A stretch of DNA of 64,000 nt from Thiomicrorhabdus aquaedulcis (GTDB taxonomy: Bacteria > Pseudomonadota > Gammaproteobacteria > Thiomicrospirales > Thiomicrospiraceae), in assembly GCF_004001325.1 (NCBI RefSeq), contig NZ_AP018722.1:186001-250000 (forward strand). The letters run 5' to 3'. A model generated the notes under the pieces. The model saw only the letters and a list, made by a program, of their open reading frames with translations. It ran no database searches and was not told the DNA's origin. Every line of letters starts with the position of its first letter. Position 1 is the stretch's first letter. The position numbers were made by a program, and so were the translations under genes. Shown here piece after piece: positions 26,346 through 35,424 of the stretch.

Positions 26346-27776
26346 ATGGATACTATCGCAAAACCACAATATGACAATGGTGTGGTTCAGTATTTAACAG
26401 TGGGCGCAGTGGTTTTCTTGGTGTTAGGTACGCTTATGGGTACTTATGCAGCAGCAGAACTTGCTTGGCCTGTGTTAAATTTTGATATCGCGGAAATCAC
26501 TTTTGCACGTTTACGTGTAATGCATACAAATACTGTTATTTATGCATTTGGTGGTATGACGTTAATGGCAACAGCTTTTTACACCGTACAACGTACAAAC
26601 GGCGTAAGACTTTGGAGCAACACAATGGCTTGGGCAACAGCAATCCTGTTTACCGTTGGGCTATTGGGTGTAGTTGTAACCCTTTCTTTGGGTATGACTA
26701 CTGGTAAAGAATACCATGAACAAATTTGGCCTTTAGCCATTGCTGTTGCATTGGTTTGGACGTTATATACGTTTAATTTTATGATGACCATTGCGTCACG
26801 TAATAAAGAAACGCATCCAAACGTATACGTTTCAAACTGGTTCTTTATGGGTATGATGATTGCAATCACATATCTGTATGTAGTAAACGGTTTGGCGATT
26901 CCAGTATCATTGTTTCAATCGTACTCGCTGTTTGCGGGTGTGCAAGATGCCATGATTCAATGGTGGTGGGGGCATAACGCGGTAGGTTTCTTCCTAACGG
27001 CGGGTTTCCTTGCAATCATGTACTATTTCGTACCTAAGCAAGCGCAACGTCCAATTTACTCGTACCGTTTATCGGTTATTCACTTTTGGGCTTTAATGTT
27101 TGGTTATGTCTGGTTAGGTGCTCACCACCTTCAGTACACAGCATTGCCAGATTGGACCGGTTCATTAGGCGCAGTAATCTCTTTAGCGATGATTATCCCT
27201 TCATGGGGTGGTGCACTAAACGGAATGCTAACGCTTTCAGGCGCTTGGGATAGATTACGTACTGATTATATTTTGCGTTTCTTGATCATCTCTTTGGCTT
27301 TCTATGCAATGTCAACGTTTGAAGGGCCAGTAATGGCAGCGAAAACAGTAAACGCCTTGTCGCATTATACCGATTGGACTGTTGGTCACGTTCACTCAGG
27401 TGCACTAGGATGGGTTGCAATGGTGTCTATTGGTGCCATTTATCACATGATTATGAAACTGTGGAAAACAGAAATGTATTCTATGCAGTTGATTAACTTC
27501 CATTTCTGGTTGGCAACAATTGGTACGGTGTTTTACATTGTGGCTATGTGGGTATCTGGAATTATGCAGGGTCTAATGTGGCGTGCATACGACGAATACG
27601 GAACATTAGCCTATACGTTCGCTGAATCTGTTTCAGCAATGCACCCATATTACGCAATGCGTACGTTAGGTGGATTCTTATTCTTTACGGGTGCGGTTGT
27701 CATGTTATACAACGTGGTAATGACTATTCGTATGGCGAATGCAAAATCGACTCAAGCAGTTGAAGCGCGCGCATAA
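26346..27776 (+). CDS. ccoN: Cytochrome cbb3 oxidase subunit I
   Basis: Catalytic haem-copper subunit that reduces oxygen with high affinity. About twelve membrane helices across 476 aa. Metal-ligand histidines occur in RVMHTNTVIYAFGG, IQWWWGHNAVGFFLT, YVWLGAHHLQYT and WTVGHVHSGALGW, all typical of C-type oxidases. ATG at 26346 preceded by AGGGGAA. The operon continues with ccoO, Q and P. It contains no copy of the CAGGCCTG palindrome. Confidence 0.97.
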   Translation: MDTIAKPQYDNGVVQYLTVGAVVFLVLGTLMGTYAAAELAWPVLNFDIAEITFARLRVMHTNTVIYAFGGMTLMATAFYTVQRTNGVRLWSNTMAWATAILFTVGLLGVVVTLSLGMTTGKEYHEQIWPLAIAVALVWTLYTFNFMMTIASRNKETHPNVYVSNWFFMGMMIAITYLYVVNGLAIPVSLFQSYSLFAGVQDAMIQWWWGHNAVGFFLTAGFLAIMYYFVPKQAQRPIYSYRLSVIHFWALMFGYVWLGAHHLQYTALPDWTGSLGAVISLAMIIPSWGGALNGMLTLSGAWDRLRTDYILRFLIISLAFYAMSTFEGPVMAAKTVNALSHYTDWTVGHVHSGALGWVAMVSIGAIYHMIMKLWKTEMYSMQLINFHFWLATIGTVFYIVAMWVSGIMQGLMWRAYDEYGTLAYTFAESVSAMHPYYAMRTLGGFLFFTGAVVMLYNVVMTIRMANAKSTQAVEARA

Positions 27777-27801
27777 GGCATAAATAAGAAAGATCAATCA
27801 A

Positions 27802-27821
27802 AGTGGCAAGCAATTGCCACT
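27802..27821 (+). other. Hairpin between ccoN and ccoO
   Basis: AGTGGCAA and TTGCCACT form a perfect 8-bp stem closed by GCAA, a GNRA tetraloop. No T run follows, so it is more likely an RNA processing or stability element than a terminator. Confidence 0.7.
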
Positions 27822-27855
27822 CAATTGAATTTAATGAGTTGAGGAGCACAAACTC

Positions 27856-28686
27856 ATGGCTGATAATCAAGCACCAAAAAATATCCAGGATGGTCTAGAG
27901 CGCAATATATTTGCAATGTTTCTAGCCACTGCACTGGCGGTATCCATTGCGGGTATTGTTGAAATCGTACCGTTGTTTTATCTAAAATCTGCGGTTGATT
28001 ACACGGAACAAACCGATAAATACGGTAACGTAAAAAATGAAAAATTTCCTGAATTAGTTTGGGAACGTACCTTTACCGAAGATGAAAATGGCAAGTTAGT
28101 TTCAGACAAGAAACTTTACAGCCAGGCCAAAAATGGTAAATGGCAAGTTGCAGACTGGAAGCCAGGTGATGGGGTTCGTCCTTATACGCCTTTAGAGTTG
28201 GCTGGTCGTGATTTGTATTTGCGCGAAGGTTGCTATATTTGTCACTCACAAATGATTCGTCCTTTCCGTGATGAGCGTGAACGTTACGGTCATTATTCAT
28301 TGGCAACAGAATCTATGTACGACCACCCAATGCAATGGGGTTCTAAACGTACCGGCCCAGATTTGGCTCGTTTAGGCGGTAAATATTCTGATGAATGGCA
28401 GGTGTTACATTTGTTACGTCCTCAAAGTATGATTCCAGAATCGGTTATGCCTGCGTATCCGTGGCTGGCTGAAACCCTTGTTTCAAAAGACTTCTTTGGT
28501 ACTGAGCGTGACATGAAAGTTCGCTTATCTGTAATGCGTACGCTAGGCGTGCCTTACACCGATGAAGAAATTGAAAATGCAAACAAAGCCATCGAGGGTT
28601 ACACCGAAATGGATGCCATGGTGGCGTATCTTCAAGTTTTAGGAACGATGGTTAAGCTGGATGACAGCAAAACATATCGTCAATAA
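27856..28686 (+). CDS. ccoO: Cytochrome cbb3 oxidase subunit II (mono-haem cytochrome c)
   Basis: Membrane-anchored c-type cytochrome that passes electrons to CcoN. One N-terminal helix, haem motif CYICH in [25 protein letters not shown], and later Met ligand region MPAYPWL. 276 aa, longer than the usual 200-250 because of a hydrophilic insertion of about 45 residues after the anchor ([20 protein letters not shown] and on). It is preceded by GAGGAGCA and ends 3 bp before ccoQ. Confidence 0.95.
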   Translation: MADNQAPKNIQDGLERNIFAMFLATALAVSIAGIVEIVPLFYLKSAVDYTEQTDKYGNVKNEKFPELVWERTFTEDENGKLVSDKKLYSQAKNGKWQVADWKPGDGVRPYTPLELAGRDLYLREGCYICHSQMIRPFRDERERYGHYSLATESMYDHPMQWGSKRTGPDLARLGGKYSDEWQVLHLLRPQSMIPESVMPAYPWLAETLVSKDFFGTERDMKVRLSVMRTLGVPYTDEEIENANKAIEGYTEMDAMVAYLQVLGTMVKLDDSKTYRQ

Positions 28687-28689
28687 CCT

Positions 28690-28872
28690 ATGAGCAAACT
28701 TGAACAATATTTCAGTACTGATTGGGCGGCATTAACCACCCATGACTGGGCTGGGTTAATCGTTACAGTATTGGTGTTTTTAGGCATGCTCATCACGTTT
28801 GCTTTGGCGTTACGCCCAAGCAAGCGTAAAGAGATGGAGCAAGAAAAATATAAAATACTGAATGATGACTAA
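28690..28872 (+). CDS. ccoQ: cbb3 oxidase subunit IV (CcoQ)
   Basis: 60-aa protein with a single membrane helix (WAGLIVTVLVFLGMLITFAL) and a charged tail (RPSKRKEMEQEKYK). CcoQ proteins stabilise the oxidase complex. Identified by size, topology and location between ccoO and ccoP. Confidence 0.88.
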   Translation: MSKLEQYFSTDWAALTTHDWAGLIVTVLVFLGMLITFALALRPSKRKEMEQEKYKILNDD

Positions 28873-28892
28873 TTATTCTGAGGAGAATAAAT

Positions 28893-29815
28893 ATGGCACA
28901 ACACAATCCGTGGCCGGATGAAGGCAATACAGGCCACATTTGGGATGAAGACTTACGTGAATTAGACAACCCACCTCCATTATGGTGGATGCTGTCTTTT
29001 TACTTCGGTTTTATAATGATTATTTTTACACGCTTTACTACCCAACCATTCCATTAACAGATGGAACGGGTGAGTTTACGAAAGGTATGGCTGGATGGAC
29101 TCAGGTTGAAGAGTACCAAGATGACTTTACCGTTCTAAAAAACTGGCGTGTTTCTAAGTTTGCAGATAAAGAAGAAAAGCTGGCGGCAATGTCAGTTGAA
29201 GACATTCTTAAAGACGAAGAGTTAAAATCTTACGCTGTTGCAACTTCTAAGGTTTTGTTTGGTGATTACTGTGCAGGCTGTCATGCCGCTGGTGGCGCGG
29301 GCAATCCTAATTTTCCAATCTTGGCAGACGATGACTGGCTATGGGGTGGAAGTGTTAAGCAGATTGAAACAGCAATGGTTAATGGACGAATTGGTAACAT
29401 GCCTGCTAAAGGGATGATGGGCAATTTGTCTGAGCAAGAGATGCAAGATGTAACCGATTATGTAATGGCGTTGTCTGAAGGCAAAGGCGAAGATGTCGCG
29501 TTTACTGCAGGTAAAGCGGCTTACACTAAAGGTATGTGTTTAGCATGTCATGGTCCTGCTGGTAAGCCTTTGGCTCCTACTGGATCGGCTAACTTGACAG
29601 ACCAAGTTTGGCGTTTTACAGGCCTTCCAGGTGCTGACTTGCGTACTGAAGCTTATAACACCATTGCATATGGCGTAAATGTTAAGAAAGATGGTCAGTA
29701 TATTGCGGGTACACGTCAAGCATACATGCCTTCTTTTAAAGAGCGTTTGCCTGATGCTGATGTCAACATTAAACGCTTAGCAATTTATGTTCACGCGTTA
29801 GGTGGCGGTCAGTAA
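28893..29815 (+). pseudogene. ccoP: cbb3 oxidase di-haem subunit III, one base short
   Basis: Di-haem cytochrome c that receives electrons for the oxidase. The true start is ATG 28893 behind GAGGAG, giving MAQHNPWPDEGNTGHIWDED and LDNPPPLWWMLSFYFGF, the normal CcoP N-terminus and membrane anchor. Near T5 at 29023-29027 the frame shifts; the rest continues in another frame from LYYPTIPLTDGTGEFTKG through two haem sites, CAGCH (GDYCAGCHAAGG) and CLACH (GMCLACHGPAG). 923 bp; one more T gives 307 aa, the usual size. Loss of this gene would disable the complete oxidase, so a sequence error is likely. Confidence 0.9.
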
Positions 29816-29850
29816 TGACCAGCAAGTTGTCAATTTAAGTTGTTATATTC

Positions 29851-29879
29851 AAAGGGAGAGCAGAAATGTTCTCCTTTTT
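29851..29879 (+). terminator. Terminator after ccoP
   Basis: AAAGGGAGA pairs with TCTCCTTTT (one G-U) around a 10-base loop and runs into a T tract. Confidence 0.7.
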
Positions 29880-29900
29880 GATTTTAAAAGCAGTTAGAAC

Positions 29901-29914
29901 TTGATTTTAATCAA
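29901..29914. promoter_or_regulatory. Second FNR/Anr-type box, before a small gene
   Basis: TTGATTTTAATCAA is an exact FNR consensus, 17 bp before the ATG at 29931 and next to its ribosome site. Too close for simple activation of a promoter downstream of it; repression or a fortuitous hairpin are alternatives. Confidence 0.6.
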
Positions 29915-29930
29915 GTTTGAGGAGTATGAA

Positions 29931-30071
29931 ATGAACGAATTAAATAATGATTTTGTATTGTGGATTTCTTTAGGTGCCTTGGTACTGTCCATCGTTTCAT
30001 TAGTCGCTTTTGCTTGGAAAGCCACTCGTGGTATTGAAGGTCTTGAAAAAGACGATAAATCAAAAGAATAA
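29931..30071 (+). CDS. Small single-helix membrane protein after ccoNOQP
   Basis: 46-aa protein: short acidic N-terminus (MNELNNDF), one membrane helix (VLWISLGALVLSIVSLVAFA) and a charged tail (EGLEKDDKSKE). GAGGAG lies six bases before the ATG. Position directly after the oxidase genes and before ccoG, and its size, recall the small accessory subunits CcoQ and CcoM, but I do not recognise a named family. Separate FNR box and terminators on both sides suggest its own transcript. Confidence 0.7.
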   Translation: MNELNNDFVLWISLGALVLSIVSLVAFAWKATRGIEGLEKDDKSKE

Positions 30072-30101
30072 AATAAGTGGTAAACACATTATTTTTATAA
30101 G

Positions 30102-30136
30102 ATAGGCTTAACCAAGGTTAGGCCTATTTTTTTTTA
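30102..30136 (+). terminator. Strong terminator after the small membrane protein gene
   Basis: ATAGGCTTAACC pairs with GGTTAGGCCTAT (one G-U) around two A's, followed by nine or more T's. Confidence 0.9.
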
Positions 30137-30223
30137 TAAAGCTCAATAAAAAGATTAGCTTATGCGATGTGTTATTTTTTTATACAATGCCCCGGATAAT
30201 TCGCAAAGATAAGGATTCTTTAA

Positions 30224-31711
30224 ATGTCAGCTGAAATGAATGAGTCGAAAGATAAGAAAGATTTATATCGCGACAATCATCAAACGGGTTCGGTACTCGA
30301 TACCATGAACACCAGTAACAAAAATCTTGAGAACATTGGTGTAGAAATTTTACCGATTCATACAGGTGGTACTGTTCATGCAAAGCGCATGCCTGGTATG
30401 TTTCGTACGGTTAAATGGATAACGGCCTCGTTGTGGATTGCATTATTTTTAGGCCCTTATTTGCGATGGGATGGCCATCAGGCTTTGTTATTTGATTTAG
30501 GTAATCGTCAGTTTCATATTTTTGGTCTAACCATCTTGCCGCAAGACATTTGGATTCTAGCAATGATACTGCTGTTTTTTTCATTGTTATTAGCGGCCTC
30601 AACAGCTATTGCTGGGCGTTTATGGTGCGGGTATTTTTGCTTTCATACCGTTTGGACTGATGTGTTTACTTGGATTGAAGAAAAGTTAGAAGGGCAACCT
30701 AATAAGCGTATTAAGCTTGATGAATCACCGATGAGTCTTGAAAAGATTAAGGTGAAAATTCCAAAACATATTATTTGGGGTTTTATTGGTTTTATGACCG
30801 CCTTTAGCTTTGTCGCCTATTTTGTAGACGCTATTGATTTATGGACGCGATTATTTGCATTTGAATGGAGTTCGACCGAAACATCTATTATTTTGATTTT
30901 AGGCGCGGCTACCTACTTTTTTGCTGGTATTTTGCGTGAGCAGACCTGTATTGGTTTTTGTCCTTACGCACGTATTCAGGGTGCAATGATTGATACTCAA
31001 ACGGTTGTTCCAACATACGACGTTGAAAGAGGTGAGCCGCGTGGGCGTATGAAGCGAGCTAAACCTGGTGAAGAAGTTGAAGCATTGGGTGATTGTATTG
31101 ATTGTAATTTATGTGTAGCAGTTTGCCCAACGGGGGTGGATATTCGCCGTGGCCAGCAATTTGGCTGTATTACCTGCGGTTTGTGCATTGACGCTTGCGA
31201 TTCGGTAATGGAAAAAATTAAAAAACCTAAGGGTTTAATTCGCTATGCTTCATTGGCGGAATTTGGTGGACTTGTGTTGCCACCCGTTTGGAAACGTCCA
31301 AGGGTATTGGTATACACAGGCATTATGACTTTTGCCGCTTTGGCTATGGTATGGGGATTATTAACGATGTCGCCCATTGATGTTAAAGCGTTGCATGAAC
31401 GTTCACCGTTGTATGTACAGATGAGTGATGGCAATATTCAAAATAAATGGACTATTAAAGTCGTAAATAAAAGCAATTTTCCGATGTTGGCTGAGATAAC
31501 GGTTGAAGGCCCTGAAGGAATGACTTTTGTCGCAGATAAAGTCATTAATGTATCACCAGGCAATGTTGGAGCAACCACTTTATTGGTGCGAATTCCTAAA
31601 AAATCATTAAAAGACAGTCGGATTCCTCTGAAAATTAATGTTGTTGACTTGAATAATCCGAGTATTCGTTCAACTTATGATAGTGATTTTTTAGGACCAC
31701 CAGTACCTTAA
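30224..31711 (+). CDS. ccoG: Cytochrome oxidase accessory protein CcoG (FixG/RdxA)
   Basis: Membrane iron-sulfur protein that helps deliver reduced copper for cbb3 assembly. Four to five membrane helices in the first 250 residues; CIGFCPYARIQG; two ferredoxin-type clusters CIDCNLCVAVCPTGVDIRRG and CITCGLCIDACDSVM near residues 291-325; one more helix and an Ig-like C-terminal domain. 495 aa, normal length. AAGGA precedes the ATG. Its position between ccoNOQP and ccoHIS follows the classic order. Confidence 0.95.
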   Translation: MSAEMNESKDKKDLYRDNHQTGSVLDTMNTSNKNLENIGVEILPIHTGGTVHAKRMPGMFRTVKWITASLWIALFLGPYLRWDGHQALLFDLGNRQFHIFGLTILPQDIWILAMILLFFSLLLAASTAIAGRLWCGYFCFHTVWTDVFTWIEEKLEGQPNKRIKLDESPMSLEKIKVKIPKHIIWGFIGFMTAFSFVAYFVDAIDLWTRLFAFEWSSTETSIILILGAATYFFAGILREQTCIGFCPYARIQGAMIDTQTVVPTYDVERGEPRGRMKRAKPGEEVEALGDCIDCNLCVAVCPTGVDIRRGQQFGCITCGLCIDACDSVMEKIKKPKGLIRYASLAEFGGLVLPPVWKRPRVLVYTGIMTFAALAMVWGLLTMSPIDVKALHERSPLYVQMSDGNIQNKWTIKVVNKSNFPMLAEITVEGPEGMTFVADKVINVSPGNVGATTLLVRIPKKSLKDSRIPLKINVVDLNNPSIRSTYDSDFLGPPVP

Positions 31712-31828
31712 AAATATAGGCTTAACCGCATGAAGAAAGACAGTGTATTTTTAGGTTATAGACCTATTAAATACTCTGTTTGCAATAAAGACTTTAAGCT
31801 TAAATCCTGTTTTGTACATACGCTATAA

Positions 31829-31858
31829 TAAAGCCCTTTTTTAAGGGCTTTTTTTTTC
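31829..31858 (+). terminator. Terminator after ccoG
   Basis: AAAGCCCTT and TTAAGGGCTTT form a perfect stem followed by nine T's. It precedes ccoH, so ccoHIS may have its own promoter or be partly attenuated. Confidence 0.88.
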
Positions 31859-31883
31859 CTTAACCATTGATTGGAGCAACACC

Positions 31884-32434
31884 ATGGCATTAGAAGATAT
31901 TTCGCAGTTTGAAACCAAGCCCAAAAAAGATATGCGTGATTGGAGCGTAGCGTGGAAAAACCCATTTATTATTGGTTGGGCGGTTATCCTAACGGTTGTG
32001 TTAACCGTTAACTTTTTTATGGTAAGTATGGCTATTGTCACAAATCCAGGCCTGGTCATTGATGATTTTACGAACAGGGTAAAAACATGGATGAGCTCCT
32101 GGCTAAAAACAAAAAAATGGAAGAGATGGGTTGGCAGTTAAAAACTGAACTGCCGGTTTTGCTAGAAGGTAAAGCAGACACCGTGACCTTGCAAGTTTTA
32201 GACAAACAAAATCAGCCTATGGCCGTAGACAATGCTATTTTGTATTTTTACCGCCCATCTGACCGCAAGCTGGATGGTCAATTGCAATTAACGGCGGTAG
32301 AAGGTGAGTTGGGCGCATTTAGCGCACCGATTAGCTTTCCGTTAAAAGGTAAGTGGGATTTAATAATGGAGGTTACCCAGGGCGAGTTAGTCTTTAATAT
32401 GGGGCGTTCTATTATGGTTAAAGATCCAGAGTAA
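31884..32434 (+). pseudogene. ccoH: cbb3 assembly protein CcoH (FixH-like), one base short
   Basis: FixH-type protein needed for stable cbb3 assembly. The N-terminal part has the membrane helix ([20 protein letters not shown]) and [14 protein letters not shown]; then the frame breaks at T4 32066-32069. With one added T the text runs on as [20 protein letters not shown], the expected FixH join, into a beta-rich periplasmic domain. 551 bp; 183 aa when repaired. The palindrome variant at 32045 encodes NPGL just before the break. Probably a sequence error, since its partner genes are intact. Confidence 0.85.
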
Positions 32435-32437
32435 TTT

Positions 32438-34939
32438 ATGATTCATCAGGCCTGCTTTCATTGTGGACAAGCGATACCCGAAGGGGATTTAATTCTTAAA
32501 CCCATAGAGGGCGTTACTCGTCCTTTTTGTTGCCACGGCTGTGCCTCGGTTTGTGAAGTGATTTATGAGGCTGGTATGCAAAGTTTTTACCAGCGTACCC
32601 CCGATGGCGAATTGCTGTCGCCTCCGCCTCCGCCCAATAAAGAGGTCGATTTTTACGACTACGATGAAGTGCAATCGCAATACGTGGGTGATTTAAGCAG
32701 TCGCCGTGAAATTACCTTAATGTCCGAAGCCATTCATTGCGCCGCCTGTGTTTGGTTAATAGAACACACTATGGCGAAAGTCGATGGGGTATTGTTGGCC
32801 GCCGTTAACTTTACCAATAAGCAAATTAAAATTCGCTGGAATAATGACAAACTAAAATTGTCAGACATTATTAAAAAACTCAACAGCATTGGGTATGACG
32901 CCACACCTTACGATGCAACAAGCAGTCAAAACGCTTACAAAAAAGCCAACCGCGACTTACTTTATCGGCTGGGATTTGCTGGGTTTGCGATGATGAATGT
33001 GATGTGGTTTTCAATTGCGTTGTACAGCGGTGCCGCAGAAGACCAAGAGTTTAGACACTATTTTCATTGGCTGATGTTGGTGGTGGCGACTGTAACCCTG
33101 GCGTATTCGGGTCAACCTTTTTTAAAAGGGGCTTACACCTCTTTAAAAGCCCGTTCGGTCGGTATGGACGTATCCATTAGTCTGGGTATGCTCACCACCT
33201 ATTTTTATTCAATGTGGGTAACACTTCACCCAGAACATGTGGGCGAGGTTTATTTTGATACGCTGATTGATTTTATGTTTTTGCTGCTTATTGGTCGCTA
33301 TTTTGAGGCAATATCCAAAAATAAAGCGGTTGATGCATCGCGTCGTTTGATGGAGTTACAACCCAAAGTAGCGCGATTGTCGCAAGACGGAGAACAGAAA
33401 ATTGTTCCGGTTCGCAGTCTGTTAAAAGGCCAGGACATTGTAGTGAAGCCAGGCGATAAGTTTCCGGTAGACGGCAAAGTGGTAAGCGGTCAGGGCATGG
33501 TAAACGAGGCGATGCTCAGTGGCGAGTCGCGTGAAATAACGAAAAGTTTAGGCGATACAGTGTCGGCAGGCACCCTTAACATCGACGGTAATTTGTTGGT
33601 GGAAGTGGTGGCTATTTTACAAGACACTAAGTTGGGTAAAATCGTCCACTTGGTTGAAGAAGCACAAGGCTCTAAAGCGCCAATTCAATGTACGGCCGAC
33701 AAAATTATGCCTTGGTTTGTCACCGTTACCATCACTTTAGCGGTGATGAGTTTTGCCTATTGGTTTTTTAATGCCGGCATTGAAACAGCTATTATGACCG
33801 GTACTGCGGTGCTGATTATTACCTGCCCTTGTGCATTTGGTTTGGCTACACCTATGGCCATCGCGGTGGCCTCTGGCGTTTCGGCGCGCTTTGGTATTTT
33901 AATTAAAAACGGTGCGGTGTTAGAAACCCTAAATGGGGTAGACCACTTTGTTTTTGATAAAACCGGAACCCTAACGTTAGGTGAAATGCGGGTCACCGAT
34001 TTTGTCTGGGCTGACCCAGCTATGGCGCAAAATAAAGCATTAGAACAAGCTAACCTGCTGGCACTGGCTTCAGTTGAGCATCAATCCGAACACAGTTTGG
34101 CGGTGGCGGTAGCGCGTGCGGTTAAAGAACGCTATCAACTTAATGCACAAGACTGGTTGGCAGTAGAGGCGTTTAAAGCATTACCTGGCAAAGGCGTGCA
34201 AGGTACGATAGACGCAACGCTTTGGCAAATCGGCACGGCTAAATGGCTTGATAGTTTGGCGTTGACTCTGCCGGAAGTCTTGCGCATTGAGGCCGATTTT
34301 CATGCACAACAAGGTCATACTGCTATTTGGGCGGCCTGTGCGGGGCAAGTGATTGGCGTATTGTTTTTAGAAGACGCTCTACGCCCTGAGGCCAATGAAT
34401 TGATTCGTCGTCTCAAGGCTAAAGGTAAGCAGGTTACGTTGCTTAGCGGTGATTTAGAGGTTGTCGCTCAACGTGTTGCAGATGCATTGGGCGGTATGCA
34501 GGTGATTGCGGAAGTGTTACCCGAAGATAAAAATCAGGTGATTCGTGATTTGCAAGCGCGTGGTCAAAGAGTCGCCATGATTGGCGATGGCATTAATGAT
34601 GCACCGGCGCTGGTGCGCGCTGATGTTGGTATTGCTTTGGGTTCGGGCACTGATGTGTCAATGGACAGTGCGGACATTGTGCTCATGAACAGTGATTTAA
34701 TGGCCGTCAATACTGCAGTCGAGTTGTCGGCGCGCACCCTTAGAACGGTTAAGCAAAACATCGCCAGCTCAATTGCTTACAATATTATTATGGTGCCATT
34801 GGCAATGGCGGGCATGCTAACTCCACTTATGGCGGCCATCACCATGCCGTTAAGCAGTTTGGTGGTGATTGGTAACGCTGCACGCATACGCAACTTTTTT
34901 AGCGTTAAGGCCAATAAACGCAGAGGTGGAGAGTCGTAA
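32438..34939 (+). CDS. ccoI: Copper-translocating P1B-type ATPase for cbb3 assembly
   Basis: Exports copper for CuB insertion in cbb3 oxidase. Order: N-terminal cysteine-rich domain (CFHCGQ, CCHGCASVCE), heavy-metal domain with IHCAACVWLIE, eight membrane helices with the CPC motif in ITCPCAFGLATP, phosphorylation site DKTGTLTLGE near residue 507, and GDGINDAPAL. 833 aa, typical of FixI/CcoI, which are longer than CopA. It starts 3 bp after ccoH and its stop overlaps the ccoS start by one base. Confidence 0.95.
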   Translation: MIHQACFHCGQAIPEGDLILKPIEGVTRPFCCHGCASVCEVIYEAGMQSFYQRTPDGELLSPPPPPNKEVDFYDYDEVQSQYVGDLSSRREITLMSEAIHCAACVWLIEHTMAKVDGVLLAAVNFTNKQIKIRWNNDKLKLSDIIKKLNSIGYDATPYDATSSQNAYKKANRDLLYRLGFAGFAMMNVMWFSIALYSGAAEDQEFRHYFHWLMLVVATVTLAYSGQPFLKGAYTSLKARSVGMDVSISLGMLTTYFYSMWVTLHPEHVGEVYFDTLIDFMFLLLIGRYFEAISKNKAVDASRRLMELQPKVARLSQDGEQKIVPVRSLLKGQDIVVKPGDKFPVDGKVVSGQGMVNEAMLSGESREITKSLGDTVSAGTLNIDGNLLVEVVAILQDTKLGKIVHLVEEAQGSKAPIQCTADKIMPWFVTVTITLAVMSFAYWFFNAGIETAIMTGTAVLIITCPCAFGLATPMAIAVASGVSARFGILIKNGAVLETLNGVDHFVFDKTGTLTLGEMRVTDFVWADPAMAQNKALEQANLLALASVEHQSEHSLAVAVARAVKERYQLNAQDWLAVEAFKALPGKGVQGTIDATLWQIGTAKWLDSLALTLPEVLRIEADFHAQQGHTAIWAACAGQVIGVLFLEDALRPEANELIRRLKAKGKQVTLLSGDLEVVAQRVADALGGMQVIAEVLPEDKNQVIRDLQARGQRVAMIGDGINDAPALVRADVGIALGSGTDVSMDSADIVLMNSDLMAVNTAVELSARTLRTVKQNIASSIAYNIIMVPLAMAGMLTPLMAAITMPLSSLVVIGNAARIRNFFSVKANKRRGGES

Positions 34940-35217
34940 TGGACGTGATTTATGGATTGATTCCAATGATGCTTATTTTTGGATTTTTAGTGGTGGTGGT
35001 GTTTATTTGGATGGCCAAATCGGGGCAGTTTGATGACATGGACGGTGCGGCTAATCGAATTTTTATGGAAGATGAGTATCCTAAAGAGCGTAGCTCAAAT
35101 GCGTCTAACGCAACAAAAGAACTTAAACCCCAAGAAACTTCAAATCATGCAAAAGTTTCTTCGGGCGAAGAAGCGCATCAAGCGTCGGCAAGAAACGAAG
35201 AAGACCTAAAAAAATAA
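34939..35217 (+). CDS. ccoS: cbb3 oxidase maturation protein CcoS
   Basis: 92-aa protein with one N-terminal membrane helix (PMMLIFGFLVVVVFIWM) followed by SGQFDDMDGAANRIFMEDE, the diagnostic CcoS sequence, and a longer than usual polar tail. CcoS is needed for cofactor insertion into CcoN. Last gene of the assembly set. Confidence 0.93.
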   Translation: MDVIYGLIPMMLIFGFLVVVVFIWMAKSGQFDDMDGAANRIFMEDEYPKERSSNASNATKELKPQETSNHAKVSSGEEAHQASARNEEDLKK

Positions 35218-35424
35218 GCGTTTCCCTAAGCCTTAATACACTAAAAGCATGTTGTAAAGTAAGCTAAAAAGAGATCGGTTGTTTTAAAAAAATTTACTCG
35301 ACGGCTTAAAATACCAACTTTTTAGTGCTTGATTTTCTTTAAAAAGAACGTCAATTCTAGATAAATTTAAACAAGACTAAATAAACCAACTTGACCAGGC
35401 CTGGTCAAGTCTTGTATCTGCTCT
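35218..35424. other. Convergent intergenic region with an 18-bp palindrome
   Basis: Between ccoS and the unknown gene on the other strand. TTGACCAGGCCTGGTCAA (35391-35408) is a perfect palindrome. No typical T-tailed terminator seen for either gene. Confidence 0.7.

Noticed and set aside
28982-29815. ccoP starting at 28982
   Set aside because: That frame lacks the CcoP N-terminus and begins with scrambled membrane-anchor sequence; the true start at 28893 has a strong ribosome site.
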